Source of the DNA: Odontesthes bonariensis
Taxonomy: Eukaryota; Chordata; Actinopteri; Atheriniformes; Atherinopsidae
Reading direction: 5' to 3'
Assembly: GCF_027942865.1 (NCBI RefSeq)
Contig: NC_134508.1
Span: 38,561,466 to 38,625,465 of the forward strand
Length of the DNA: 64,000 nt
Part shown: piece after piece, positions 1 to 11,300 of the stretch
How the letters are laid out: each line of letters starts with the position of its first letter
Numbering within the stretch: position 1 is the stretch's first letter
The notes under the pieces: generated by a model
The model's input: only the letters and a program-made list of their open reading frames with translations
Databases searched by the model: none
Told to the model about the DNA's origin: nothing
Program-made: the position numbers and the translations under genes

Positions 1-232
1 TAGATGCTTTAGCAGGAAAACCATAACCTGCAGTGTAAAGGAAATGCACATGGCCAGCTGAGCTACCATACTGAAACCTCAACACAGAGCAATTTCATTT
101 AGAACAACTCACCATCTGCAGAGCTTCATCAATTCCCCTTTCACTGACAAGTCATCTCTTAGAAACTAGGTTATTTGTTGCTTTTCATTTTCTCTCAGAA
201 TAAATGATGATCTTTTAAGCTAAATAATGCAG
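1..232. other. Left-flank sequence outside the array
   Basis: AT-rich single-copy-looking sequence with no match to the repeat units. A pyrimidine tract ending TTTTCTCTCAG at about 188-198 could be a splice acceptor. The last 16 bases (217-232) are the left target duplication of the next element. Confidence 0.4.
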
Positions 233-353
233 GATAAATGGTGAGGGTTGCATCAGGAAGGGCATCCGGCCTAAAACAATGATGCGAGATCGACTCGCTG
301 TGGCGACTCCTGATAAAAGGAGACGCCGAAAGAAGACGAAGAAGAAGAAGAAG
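233..353 (+). mobile_element. 5'-truncated RTE-type LINE 3' end with (GAA)n tail
   Basis: 121 bp beginning near GGGCATCCGGCC, through GATCGACTCGCTGTGGCGAC, and ending in an AAG/GAA simple tail. This is the familiar 3' end of fish RTE-like LINEs. A perfect 16-bp target duplication, AAGCTAAATAATGCAG, flanks it (217-232 and 354-369). Confidence 0.75.
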
Positions 354-369
354 AAGCTAAATAATGCAG

Positions 370-495
370 AGCGACTGGTTTGTGTGCACAAAGCAGCACA
401 CTTTCCAAGGAGCCGATGGCAGAACCATCACTGTCACTGTCTCCCAGCCCCAAAGCCCCAAAAAGGTTGAATTTGCTGGAGACTACCCTCTGTGA
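370..495 (+). other. Possible plus-strand terminal exon (Ig-like C-terminal strand pattern)
   Basis: After the AATAATGCAG that closes the target duplication, one frame stays open for 41 codons to TGA. It reads SDWFVCTKQHTF, then GADGRTITVTVSQPQ, then KKVEFAGDYPL. The W-x-V-C plus R-x-ITVTV spacing resembles the F and G strands of an Ig domain. It could be the last exon of a plus-strand neighbour, but chance or pseudogene is equally possible. Confidence 0.25.
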
Positions 496-928
496 TGGAT
501 TAGTGTAACTGAGCGAGTATTTACAGCAGCGAGATGATGGGATTGTGGGTCCAGTAAAAAAAAAATATTTTGGCTTAGGAAGGTTCTTAACTGAGTTAAA
601 TGGCCTGGAAGTATGTGATCAGCAGCCAGGAAAAGAGTTGTCTAAAGGATAAAGAAAGAAGCTTCAGTGCTTCATCTATTATCTCCTTCAGCACACCCTA
701 ACCCTGACAAAGAACATAAATCATTCTTTCTCACAATTCTTTGTCCCCGCAACTTTCAGAGCAATGCTTGGTTACTTTCAAACAGTTGTACTAACTGTGA
801 TACGGGTGCATAAATATGAGGACGGGGGGTGAGAGTGAGAAGCCTGTGACAACAACTTATTTCACTTTTGTGCCTTTTTCTTTCTGTTCTTAATCATTAT
901 CCTTGATAATCATGTAATATTCTATAAA
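496..928. other. Non-coding flank
   Basis: No convincing ORF or repeat seen. It holds an A-tract at 557-566, a G-run at about 823-828 and AT-rich sequence leading to TCTATAAAATGG at 921-932. Confidence 0.3.
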
Positions 929-1107
929 ATGGACAATCTCATGGTAAGTTTATCAACTCATCCAGCACACTGGTTATTGATTGTGTCTGTGGTTCTTCCA
1001 GTTTCTTCTACTTCTCCATGAGTGGGGCTTTCTGCTGGGTTGGAATGACCCAGTCGAGACAGTGAGTGGTCCTACCTCAGGGTCCCCAGCGGTGAAACCC
1101 CTGAGCG
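929..1107 (+). other. Possible plus-strand first exons (signal-peptide-like)
   Basis: ATG at 929 opens five codons to a GTAAGT donor (929-943). A TTCTTCCAG acceptor at 1001 opens 1002-1107, which ends at a strong GAGCG/GTGAGT donor. The join reads MDNLMFLLLLHEWGFLLGW, then NDPVETVSGP and so on, a leader-like start, and leaves phase 1. No following exon was recognised, so this may be an orphan or coincidence. Confidence 0.25.
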
Positions 1108-1264
1108 GTGAGTCGGTCGGTGGGTCGGGGAGACAGAATGATGTGGGGTGTGTATGTAGCTGGTTTGAGTCCAACTCTTGTTTCCTGGTACTGGGGCCTT
1201 AAACTGAGATGGCAGGTGATGGAGGAAGCGCAGAAGCTGCGGCCTTTTGACCGGAGGCCAGTTC

Positions 1265-1400
1265 CCAGCCGTCACTGGGCAAGAGGCAGGATAAACCCTG
1301 GATGGGCTGCCCGTCCATCACAGAGCCACACAGAGCCACACAGAGACAAACAGCCATCCACTATCCATGCTCACACTCACTTAGAATTCACATCTTGTGC
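1265..1400 (-). mobile_element. Fragment of abundant SINE-like repeat
   Basis: Antisense match to the middle of the repeat complete at 19460-19833 (the section around CTGTCCAGGGTGTACCC and CACAGAGACAAAC). It has diverged, and a short CACACAGAGCCA duplication is present. Confidence 0.5.
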
Positions 1401-2237
1401 TCGCAACAAAGAGTATTAACTCTGTAAGTGGGTATAACCGATGTTGTTTTATTGAATCATTTCATATGTAAAAGGATATTTACACAAGGTAGAAATGATA
1501 CATTAGTCTGATTGAGTTAAAACAAAATCCTCCAACTCCTCTGCAGTGAGTTCTAATAGCAATGAGGAGCAGGGATATAAATATTCACACATGTTCTTTA
1601 CTGACGTCCTCTGTGACGATTGTCAGCATATCATCAATCTGATGTTGACTCATATGAACGTGTGAATAAGATCTTCACATAAGAAGGTGGACAGCGAGAT
1701 TCTCCTAACTCATGTATTCTTTTGAATCAAATTAAATGTCCCCAAAGCCTTCTGGTTTTCTTTTTTTTTTTTAATCAAAACCCATTTTGTGGCCTTGTTA
1801 CAGCTCGACTGCAGTTTACAGGCCGTCATTTCTCAGCAGTGTTTATATTCACATCATCATAGTTATTGTTCTTGGTGCAGACGGCCCTGAACACTGGAAT
1901 ACATGCAAATACAGCTATGTGATAGTATTTCTATGTATTTTTCTGTTAATGAGAGGGAATCATTGACATGAAAATATGTTAACAGGCCACTCTGCTTCCA
2001 CTGTTCTGAATAAGAGCAGAATGAGCTACATGCAGCTTCATGACCACAACAGTCTTATTTCTCACATTACAGCAGAGCCACCAACCCAACCAAAAACCTT
2101 TGTTTTACTGTTTTATCCTGATCAAAGCTGGTCTGAGCTCCTAAACTGGCTGAAATAAGTGTGAACCATCTTTATCTACAACTCTGCTGGTTCAGACATA
2201 AAAGATGCAAACATAAAACAAACTTCAGCAGCAAACT
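1401..2237. other. Gene 1 3' flank and array edge
   Basis: From about 1970 the sequence matches the 3' region of units 2 and 4 (AAATATGTTAACAGGCC onward). Left of that it does not, so the array boundary is near 1970. AATAAA on the minus strand at about 1447-1452 is a possible replacement poly(A) signal for gene 1. No other gene is seen. Confidence 0.4.
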
Positions 2238-2317
2238 TCAAACATTTAAAGGTTGTTTGGAGTCTTGATCAGAAGGTTGCATTGAATTAGAGGAGCTGCT
2301 TGTTGGTCCTTGTTGGT
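2238..2317 (-). CDS. Gene 1 exon 6: cytoplasmic tail and stop
   Basis: 80 nt after a CTTCCTGCAG acceptor. It encodes [16 protein letters not shown]... and ends QPLNV then TGA at 2240-2238. The tail is rich in Ser, Gln and Asn and has no Tyr-based signalling motif. The same exon with the same stop is present in all four units. Confidence 0.82.
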
Positions 2318-5300
2318 CTGCAGGAAGGACAAAATCACTATATTAAAAACATGTAATTTTATCTTTTAAAAACCAAGAGATCATGCATATAAACAACTGT
2401 CAGGACTCTGAACATGGGATACATGCTGCTGATATGTTTATACCATAATTAAACTTACCTTTATTACAGTTTAGATTGATCACACCCTTGGATACAAGGA
2501 GAGCAACAGCCCCAACAAAAAGAAGACTGAGAACTGTAACAGCAACAGCCCATCCAGTGGGGAACTCTGAAAGTGATGATAAAAGTTTATGTTACACTCA
2601 GAAAGTAACTGAATGTGATGCACAGCAGATTCAACATCAAACAAACAGAGCAACAATATCTGTGAATGCTTTCAAAAGTCAAACATTATGTGGAGATTAA
2701 AGCATCCAGGCTCTGCTTTTAGGAATGTATCTAACATCCAGCTACCTCAGAGTTGCCTGACTGCCATGTTTTAGTCTCCTTCATCTTTCTGAGACCTGTT
2801 GTTCTTCAGTATGCAGCATGTGTGAATCTTCTCTGCTTTCAGCTCTGACACATGACTTTAACTTTACTCCTGCTGAGATCTGACAGCATGTGACAGTCTG
2901 TCTGTAACCAAGGCTTTCTGCAGCCTGAGCTGAGGCTGCGACTGTCTCACATGTCATCAGAGAATCTACATTTTGTGATGGTCGTCATTAGAAATCTGTT
3001 AAACAAACGTTTTACCTGCTTAAAAATCTTTACGTCTCTCTGTGCTGACAGAAGCACCAAGTAACAGCAGCTTGTGATGTGACCTGACATACAGCTGCTA
3101 AAGTATTATAACCTTTGCAGCTCATGTTGGAAACTAACTAACAACTAACTACGTATTCTACATGAGTACAACTTTCAGATGATACTTTAGATTTCCAGGT
3201 TATGTTGCTACTTCATATTTAGAGAAATATTGTGCTTCCTACTCCACTGTATCTATCAGACAGGTATGGGATTAAAATACTGTTTAATACTTATTAAAAT
3301 TATAAAAAGGTACAGTTTTCACTGACAACACAGTATTTTCACTCTGTAGTATTACACAGTCTCTCTCTCTACTGACTGCTGCCTAACAATGTTCAGCTTC
3401 ACAGCTGCTGCAGCACATTAAATTTATAGTGTGAAACAAAACAACGATTATATTGTTAAAAGTTATTATGTGATTAGCATCTCATTGCTTTACTGAATTG
3501 TTATATTTTTACTGCCTTAGAATGAACTCATATTTGCTCCGTTGGTCCTTCTACATGGTAGAACGGCCCAATTACTGCCGTAAAAAGAACAGTAGAAGAA
3601 GAGTACCGTTAAGAGGATAACAGAGAGAACAAAGAGGAGGAATCAGTGGTTGTTGATGCTGTTCAGTGAGAAGTTTCAGGATAGACATTTGAATTTCCAG
3701 ATCAGGAAACAGTGAACTGACCTCAAAGAGAGAGAAAACATGAGAAAGAGGAGCTAACTCAGAACAGGCAGAAAACATGAGGAAATATGAGTGTGACTTT
3801 CCTCAGATTGAAATCACTGATGAAAAAAAAGTTCTTCAGACTGACACTGAAGTTACTCGATTTCTTCTCAGCATTAAGGTTGTCTATAGATATTGATGCA
3901 ACATGTTGCTAAATAGTGGAAGGATGGCGCTTGAGATGGTTGCTATGCCCACAAACATCTTCAAGCTCCAAACACACTTTTAACACAATTATCACAGTGT
4001 GCTGGCATTTAGTTTATGAACAAATATAACCAGGTTTCTTTACAAATGTTCAGTAATCTAAAGGTTTGTAGTGAATTTTATCCACTTTGACTAGTTTCAG
4101 TTCCCATCTGGAGACTAAGAGAGTTTCATAACTAATAATACAGCCCCAAACATTTAAACTACACATCTAATCAATGTTTCCTGATAACAGTTCACAACTT
4201 TAAAGAAATATCTATATTTCATGGTTGGAAAACGTTTAAGAGCATTATAATTTATTTTCCTCTCTCACAGGCAGGAGACAGAACCAACAGCTGAGATCAC
4301 ATTACTCCAGTTTGGCCTCTCTGGCTCCCAGTATGATACAGAACTGATTTTAACATCTTATTGAAGACTTTTTGACATTTCATGGCCTCTATGTGAGCCA
4401 GCACGTAGTCTGAGATCCTGCTGCAGGTCTTTTATCTGTTCCAGGAGCTCGGCTGAAAACTAAAGTGGAACAAAGTTGCTGACTGAGCCGTCAGAGAGAC
4501 TCAGGTTGACTGAGTCCATGATGTCTTTTCATTCACTCAAACCTAAAACATACAGTATTCATACATCATACATACTAGTTTTAATGAGAGAGACTGTGTT
4601 GATTTTGAGCTTTTACTTTTATTTCAGTTTGAATCCTTCTTTGTGACTTTTATCATCTTATGATGACTGGTATTTGTTCTTTATTCATGTATCTGGTGGT
4701 TTAATTTAGTCCATCTGTCCTGTCTGGAGCAAACTCTCCACCAACAATTATTAATGAGAATAAAAGAAAGAGGACATGTCATGATGTGTGGATTGAATTC
4801 ATTCTATAGCTTTATATCAGAATTAGATAATCTAATTGTGTCTGTTGGTTTAACAGTGATAATTAACTCTAAAATGAAAAGTCATGTTTATACCACACAG
4901 CAGCTTTACTGCCGGCTTTATTTACCTGCACAGTGTTAGTTTAACACAAACCATAAGCCAGATGTTGGTAAATGTGAGAGGTGATGAACATTTGTTAGAA
5001 GGATGGTTTCTGACCAGGTTTAGGAATGAGGATGAGGACAGTTTCACTGCTGCTTTCATCTATATTTTCTCTTTGAGTAAAAAGCAAACACTGAGTTTTA
5101 CTTCCTGCTGTAATCAGCAAACATCCTGCTGCACCTAATGTTTGTTACACAGAAACTTTGCTGCCACACAGTCAGTCCTAATCACAAGTAAACCGACACT
5201 GGACACTGAGCAGGCTGCTGACCATCCTGGACAATGTTCACCACCCACTGCACAGAACTTTGGACAGTCAGAGGAGTATTTTCAGTGACAGACTCCGGTC

Positions 5301-8300
5301 ACTGGCATGCTCATCAGAAAGGCTGAGGAAGTCCTTTGTCCCCATAGGCCGTAAGGTGAACCCCGAAAAGTGCTTCAGAAATTGAATCTTGCTCCGACGT
5401 CTGGCAACTACAAGATCTCTACTTCATAAAAAAGCAGGAGGTATGTCAAGCTTACAGTAAAAAGTTTGTCGCAAAAATTCCTGCCCGTTTTTCATGCCGA
5501 GACATTTATTGCAGAACTAGCTTCTACAGGGCGTAATCATTTTTGGCCAGGGAGTAGTGGTATGGCTCGACACGTGATCGTGCTAAACCAATAGAGTAGC
5601 AGATTTATGACAACAAACCGGCAACATGGCTGCCTCCGTGATTTCATTCAAAGTTACCGATATAGAGGAATTCTCCAAAAAGTCTTCTAAAATCGACCAA
5701 ATTGATCCTAAAACGTGCTTTATACATAGCAAGTGGGCGACCTAGTTATTTTTTTTATGCAAGTCATTTCTATCAATAAAAGGTAATCAACTGAGTTTTA
5801 GTAATGAAAAGGACCATGAAATCATTCTTTCGTTCGTTCATTTATTCACTCACAACTATATACAACACATCCAAACCACAAAAAAGATAGAAAATATATT
5901 TACAAATTTAAAATATGCAAAATAGAATAGTAAAGCTATTCTATGACGAGCTATTCCTCACAGTCAGAGTCAGGACTGTGATCGTCTTCCCTGTCCTCAA
6001 TTTCTTTTGTGTTTAAACAGTTGGTGAATCTACACAAGTCTGTGCAACAAAGTCCTCTATGATCAACCAGCAGCTGATGATGTTAACGAGGCAAGGTATA
6101 AAGCATTCTGCATGGCATCATCTGCCTTGCCAGAATTGTGCATCCCCCCTACCAAAGATGCCCTCCATCAGCACTGCAAAAGGGCCAATTATCAGGCTGT
6201 AGTCATGAGGTCTTGCATGAAGTTAGAAATCTCGGGGTACTATTGGACTCAGACCTGAACTTTAACAGCCACATTAAATCGATAACATCAGCAGCTTTTT
6301 ACCATCTAAAAAACATTGCCAGAATCAAAGGAATAGTGTCTAAACCAGACTTAGAGAGACTGATCCATGCGTTTGTCTCCAGCAGGTTAGACTACTGTAA
6401 CGGCCTGCTCACTGGGCTCTAAACGGGCTGTAAGACAGCTGCAGTACATCCAGAACGCTGCTGCTCGAGTCCTGACTAGAACCAGGAAATATGACCATAT
6501 TAGTCCAGTGCTCAGGTCTCTGCACTGGCTTCCTGTCGCTCAGAGAATTGACTTTAAAACAGCTCTGCTTGTGTACAAGTCTCTTCATGGTCAAGTGCCA
6601 AAGTACATCTCTGACATGTTAGAGCCATATGAACCAACTCGGGCTCTGAGAACCTCAGGGAGGGGTCTCCTGCTGGTGCCCAGAGTCAGGACTAAACAAG
6701 GTGAGGCTGCGTTTCAGTTTTATGCTCCTAAAATCTGGAACAGTCTTCCAGAAGATGTGAGACAGGCCTCAACTCTGACACTATTTAAATCCAGGCTGAA
6801 AACAGTTCTTTTTAGCTGTGCATATGACACCTGAAAGTATTTTATCTGCACTCTTCACTTTTAAATGAATTAATTAATTATCAATTATTATTAGGGCCAG
6901 AGCCGTCTCTTTTTCCTGAGACGGCTCAGGTCCTTCAATGTCAGCAGTGATATGATGTGCATGTTTTATCACACTATCATTGAGAGAGTACTGTTCTGTG
7001 CTGTTGTTTGCTGGGGGAGTTGCACTACAGACAGAAACTGTAGGCGCCTGGACAAACTGGTGAAAAAAGCTGTTTCTGTTGTAGGCAGAAGGCTGGACCC
7101 TCTCGGTGCTGTGGTGGAGAAACAGATGAGGAGGAAGTTAGATTCTGTGATGGAGAATAATAAACATCCTCTCCACAGCATCCTGGCAGGACAGAGGAGC
7201 AGCTGCAGTGAGAGTCTCATCTCTCTGCACTGCAGGACTGAGAGGTTCAGAAGGTCCTTTGTTCCCACAGCCATAAGGCTTTGTAACAGTGACTGCTGAG
7301 TTCTTCTCAAATTGATTGATTGATTTTTATTTATTTGTTTATTTTGCCATTTAGTTATTTATTATTATTTAATTAGTAGTAGTATTATTATTTTTGTTTT
7401 ATTGTTGTTAATTCAATCATTGTAAATATTTAAAAAAATGTTGAGCTACTTGACGAATTTGAATTTCCCCCATTGGGGGATAAATAAAGTATTTTTTTAT
7501 TTCTTTTTAATGATTTCATTGCCCCCCCCCATGAGCTGTCACCTTACCGTGTTAGGGGGGTTTGCGTGCCCCAATGAGTCTGGGAGCTATGTTGCCCGGG
7601 GCTTTAAGCCCCTGGTAGGGTCACCCATGGCAAACAGATCCTAGATGAGGGACCAGACAAAGAACAGCTCACAAGACCCTCTATGATGGAAAAAACCATT
7701 GGACACCGTGTTCCTTCGCCCGGGTGTGGGTTACCGGGGCCTCCCCCTGGAGCCAGGCCCAGGGGTGAGGCCCGCCAGCGAGTGCTTGGTGGCCGGGTCT
7801 GTGCCCGTGGGGCTCGGTCGGGCACAGCCCGAAGAAACGACACGGGTCCCCCTTCCGACAGGCTCACCACCCGTGGGAGGGGCCATGGGGGTCGGGTGCA
7901 TTATGAGCTGGGTGGCAGCCGAAGGCGGAGACCTTGGCAGATCCTCGGCTACTGAAGCTGGCTCTTGGGACGTGGAATGTCACCTCTCTGCTGGGGAAGG
8001 AGCCTGAGCTGGTGCGCGAGGCTGAGCAGTTCCGGCTATATATAGTCGGACTCACCTCGACGCATGGCTTGGGCTCCGGAACCAGCCTCCTCGAGAGGGG
8101 TTGGACTCTCTTCCACTCTGGAGTTGCCCGTGGTGAGAGGCGTAGAGCAGGTGTGGGCATACTTATTGCCCCCCGGCTGTGCGCCTGTACATTGGGGTTT
8201 ACCCCGGTAAACGAGAGGGTAGCCTCCCTCCGCTTTAGGGTGGGGGGACGGGTCCTGACAGTTGTTTGTGCTAATGCACTGAACGGCAGTTGAGAGTACC

Positions 8301-11300
8301 CACCCTTTTTGGAGTCCCCGGAGGAGGCACTGGAGAGTGCTCCTCCGGGAGACTCCCTCGTCCTACTGGGGGACTTCAATGCTCACGTGGGCAATGACAG
8401 TGAGACCTGGAGGGGCGTGATTGGGAGGAACGCCCCCCCCCCCCCGATCTGAATCAGAGTGGTGTTTTGTTATTGGACTTCTGTGCTCGTCACGGACTGT
8501 CCATAACGAACACCATGTTCAGGCATAAGGGTGTCCATATGTGCAATTGGCACCAGGACACCCTAGGCCGCAGCTCGATGATCGACCTTGTGGTTGTATC
8601 GTCGGACTTGCGGCCGTATGTCCTGGATACTCGGGTGAAGAGAGGGGCGGAGCTGTCAACTGATCACCACCTGGTGGTGAGCTGGCTCCGCTGGTGGGGG
8701 AGGAATCCGGTCAGACCTGGCAGGCCCAAACGTATTGTGAGGGTCTGTTGGGAACGGCTGGCGGAATCCCCTGTAAGGAGGAGTTTCAACTCCCACCTCC
8801 GGCAGAGCTTCAACCATGTCCCGGGGGAGGTGGGGGACATTGAGCCCGAACGGGCCACGTTCCGTGCCTCCATTGTTGAGGCGGCCGACCGGAGCTGTGG
8901 CCGCAAGGTGGTCGGTGCCTGTCGTGGCGGCAACCCCCGAACCCGCTGGTGGACACCAGTAGTGAGGGAAGCCGTCAAGCTGAAGAAGGAGTCCTATCGG
9001 GCCTTTTTGGCCAGTGGGACTCTGGAAGCAGCTGATGGGTAACGACAGGCCAAGCGGAACGCGGCCTCGGCGGTTGCTGAGGCAAAAACTCGGGCTTGGA
9101 AGGAGTTCAGGGAGGCCATGGAGAATGATTTCCGGACGGCCTCGAGGAGTTTCTGGTCCACCATCCGGTGGCTCAGGGGGGGAAAGCGGTGCACCGTCAA
9201 CACCGTGTATGGTGAGGGCGGGGCTCTGCTGACTTCAACTGGGTAAGTCGGTGGGGGGAATACTTCGAGGGCCTCCTCAATCCTACCGACACGTCTTCCG
9301 ATGAGGAAGCAGAGTTGGGGAGCTCGGACGTGGGGGCTCCTATTTCTGGGGCTGAGGTTGCCGAGGTGGTTAAAAAGCTCCTCGGTGGCAAGGCCCCGGG
9401 GGTGGTTGAGGTCCGTCCTGAGTTCCTCAAGGCTCTGGATGTTGTAGGGCTGTCTTGGTTGACACGCCTCTGCAGCATCGCGTGGACATCGGGGGCAGTG
9501 CCTCTGGACCCCTCTTCAAAAAGTGGGACCGGAGGGTGTGTTCCAACTATAGGGGGATCACACTCCTCAGCCTCCCTGGTAAGGTCTTTTCGGGGGTACT
9601 GGAGAGGAGGATCCGCCGGATAGTCGAATCTCGGATTCAGGAGGTGCAGTGTGGTTTTCGTCCTGGCCGTGGAACAGTGGACCAGCTCTATACCCTCCGC
9701 AGGATCCCGGAGGGTGCATGGGAGTTCGCCCAACCGGTCTACATGTGTTTTGTGGACTTGGAGAAGGCGTTTGACCGTGTCCTTTGGGGACTCTTGTGGG
9801 GGGTGCTCCGGGAGTATGGAGTGCCGGACTCCTTGATATGGGCTGTTCGGTCTCTGTATGACCGGTGTCAGAGTTTGGTCCGTATTGCCGGCAGTAAGTC
9901 GGACATGTTTCCTGTGAGGGTTGGACTCTGTCAGGGCTGCCCTTTGTCACCGATTCTGCTCATAATTTTTATGGACAGAATTTCTAGGAGCAGCCAGGGC
10001 CTTGAGGGGGTCCGTTTTGGCGACCTCAGAATCGGGTCTCTGCTTTTTGCGGACGATGCGGTTCTGTTGGCGTCGTCGGACCGTGACCTTCAGCTCTCAC
10101 TGGAGCGGTTCGCAGCCGAGTATGAAGTGGCTGGGATGAGAATCAGCACCTCCAAATCTGAGACCATGGTCTTCGGCCGAAAAAGGGTGGAATGCTCTCT
10201 CCGGGTCGGGAATGAGATCCTTCCCCAAGTGGAGGAGTTTAAGTATCTCGGGGTCTTGTTCACGAGTGGGGGATGAATGGAGCAGGAGATTGATAGGCGG
10301 ATCGGTGTGGCGTCCGCAGTGATGCGGGCTCTGCACCGGCCCGTCGTGGTGAAGAAGGAGCTGAGCCAGAAGGCGAAGCTCTCGATTTACCGGTCAATCT
10401 ATGTTCCTACCCTCACCTATGGTGACGAGCTGTGGGTAGTGACCGAAAGAACGAGATTGCGAATATAAGCGGCCGAAATGAGTTTCCTCCGCAGGGTATC
10501 TGGGCTCTCCCTTAGAGATAGGGTGAGAAGCTCGGTCATCCGGGAGGGGCTCGGAGTAGAACCGCTGCTCCTCCGCATCGAGAGGAGTCAGATGAGGTGG
10601 CTCGGGCATCTGTTTAGGATGCCTCCTGGACGCCTCCCTGGTGAGGTGTTCCGGGCCCGTCCTACTGGGAGGAGGCCCTGGGGAAGACCCAGGACACGTT
10701 GGAGAGACTATGTCTCTCGGCTGGCCTGGGAACGCCTCGGGGTCCCTCCAGAAGAGCTGGAGGAAGTGGCCGGGGACAGGGACGTCTGGGTCTCTCTGCT
10801 CAAGCTGCTGCCCCCGCGACCCGATCCCCGGAGCAGCGGAAGATAATGGATGCATGGATGGATGGATTTTATTGCCTTCTTGTGATTTTATGTAGCTGTA
10901 AAGCACTTTGAATTACCTTTGTACATGTTCGTACCTGTGTACGAATTGTGCTCTATAAATAAAACTGCCTTGCCTTGCCATGAAACAAAATATAGGTGCT
11001 CCATCACCAGCTGGACACGGTTGGCACTTGGAGGATGGACACCTACAAGTGACATGGATGACCAAAAATCCTGCTCCTGACAGTGTTTTAAATGTGATAC
11101 ACTGTGGCTGCAAGGGAAGTGCCTGTTAGACAGGCAGATGTTCCTGTGTGGCAGCTGGACTTTGTTGCACAGACTTGTGTAGATGCACCAACTGTTTAAA
11201 CACAAAAGAAATTGAGGACAGGGAAGACGATCACAGTCCTGACTCTGACTGTGAGGAATAGCTCGTCATAGAATAGCTTTACTATTCTATTTTGCATATT

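Larger units (their letters stand above)
6209..10978 (+). mobile_element. L2/Maui-like LINE, interrupted
   Basis: Target duplication CATGA at 6204-6208 and 10979-10983. The left part (6209 to about 6893) encodes the L2-type RT C-terminus: [52 protein letters not shown]. The 3' tail resumes at 10871 with TGTAAAGCACTTTGAATTAC and ends in AATAAA and repeats of CCTTG. Two other LINEs are inserted in its 3' UTR. Confidence 0.7.
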
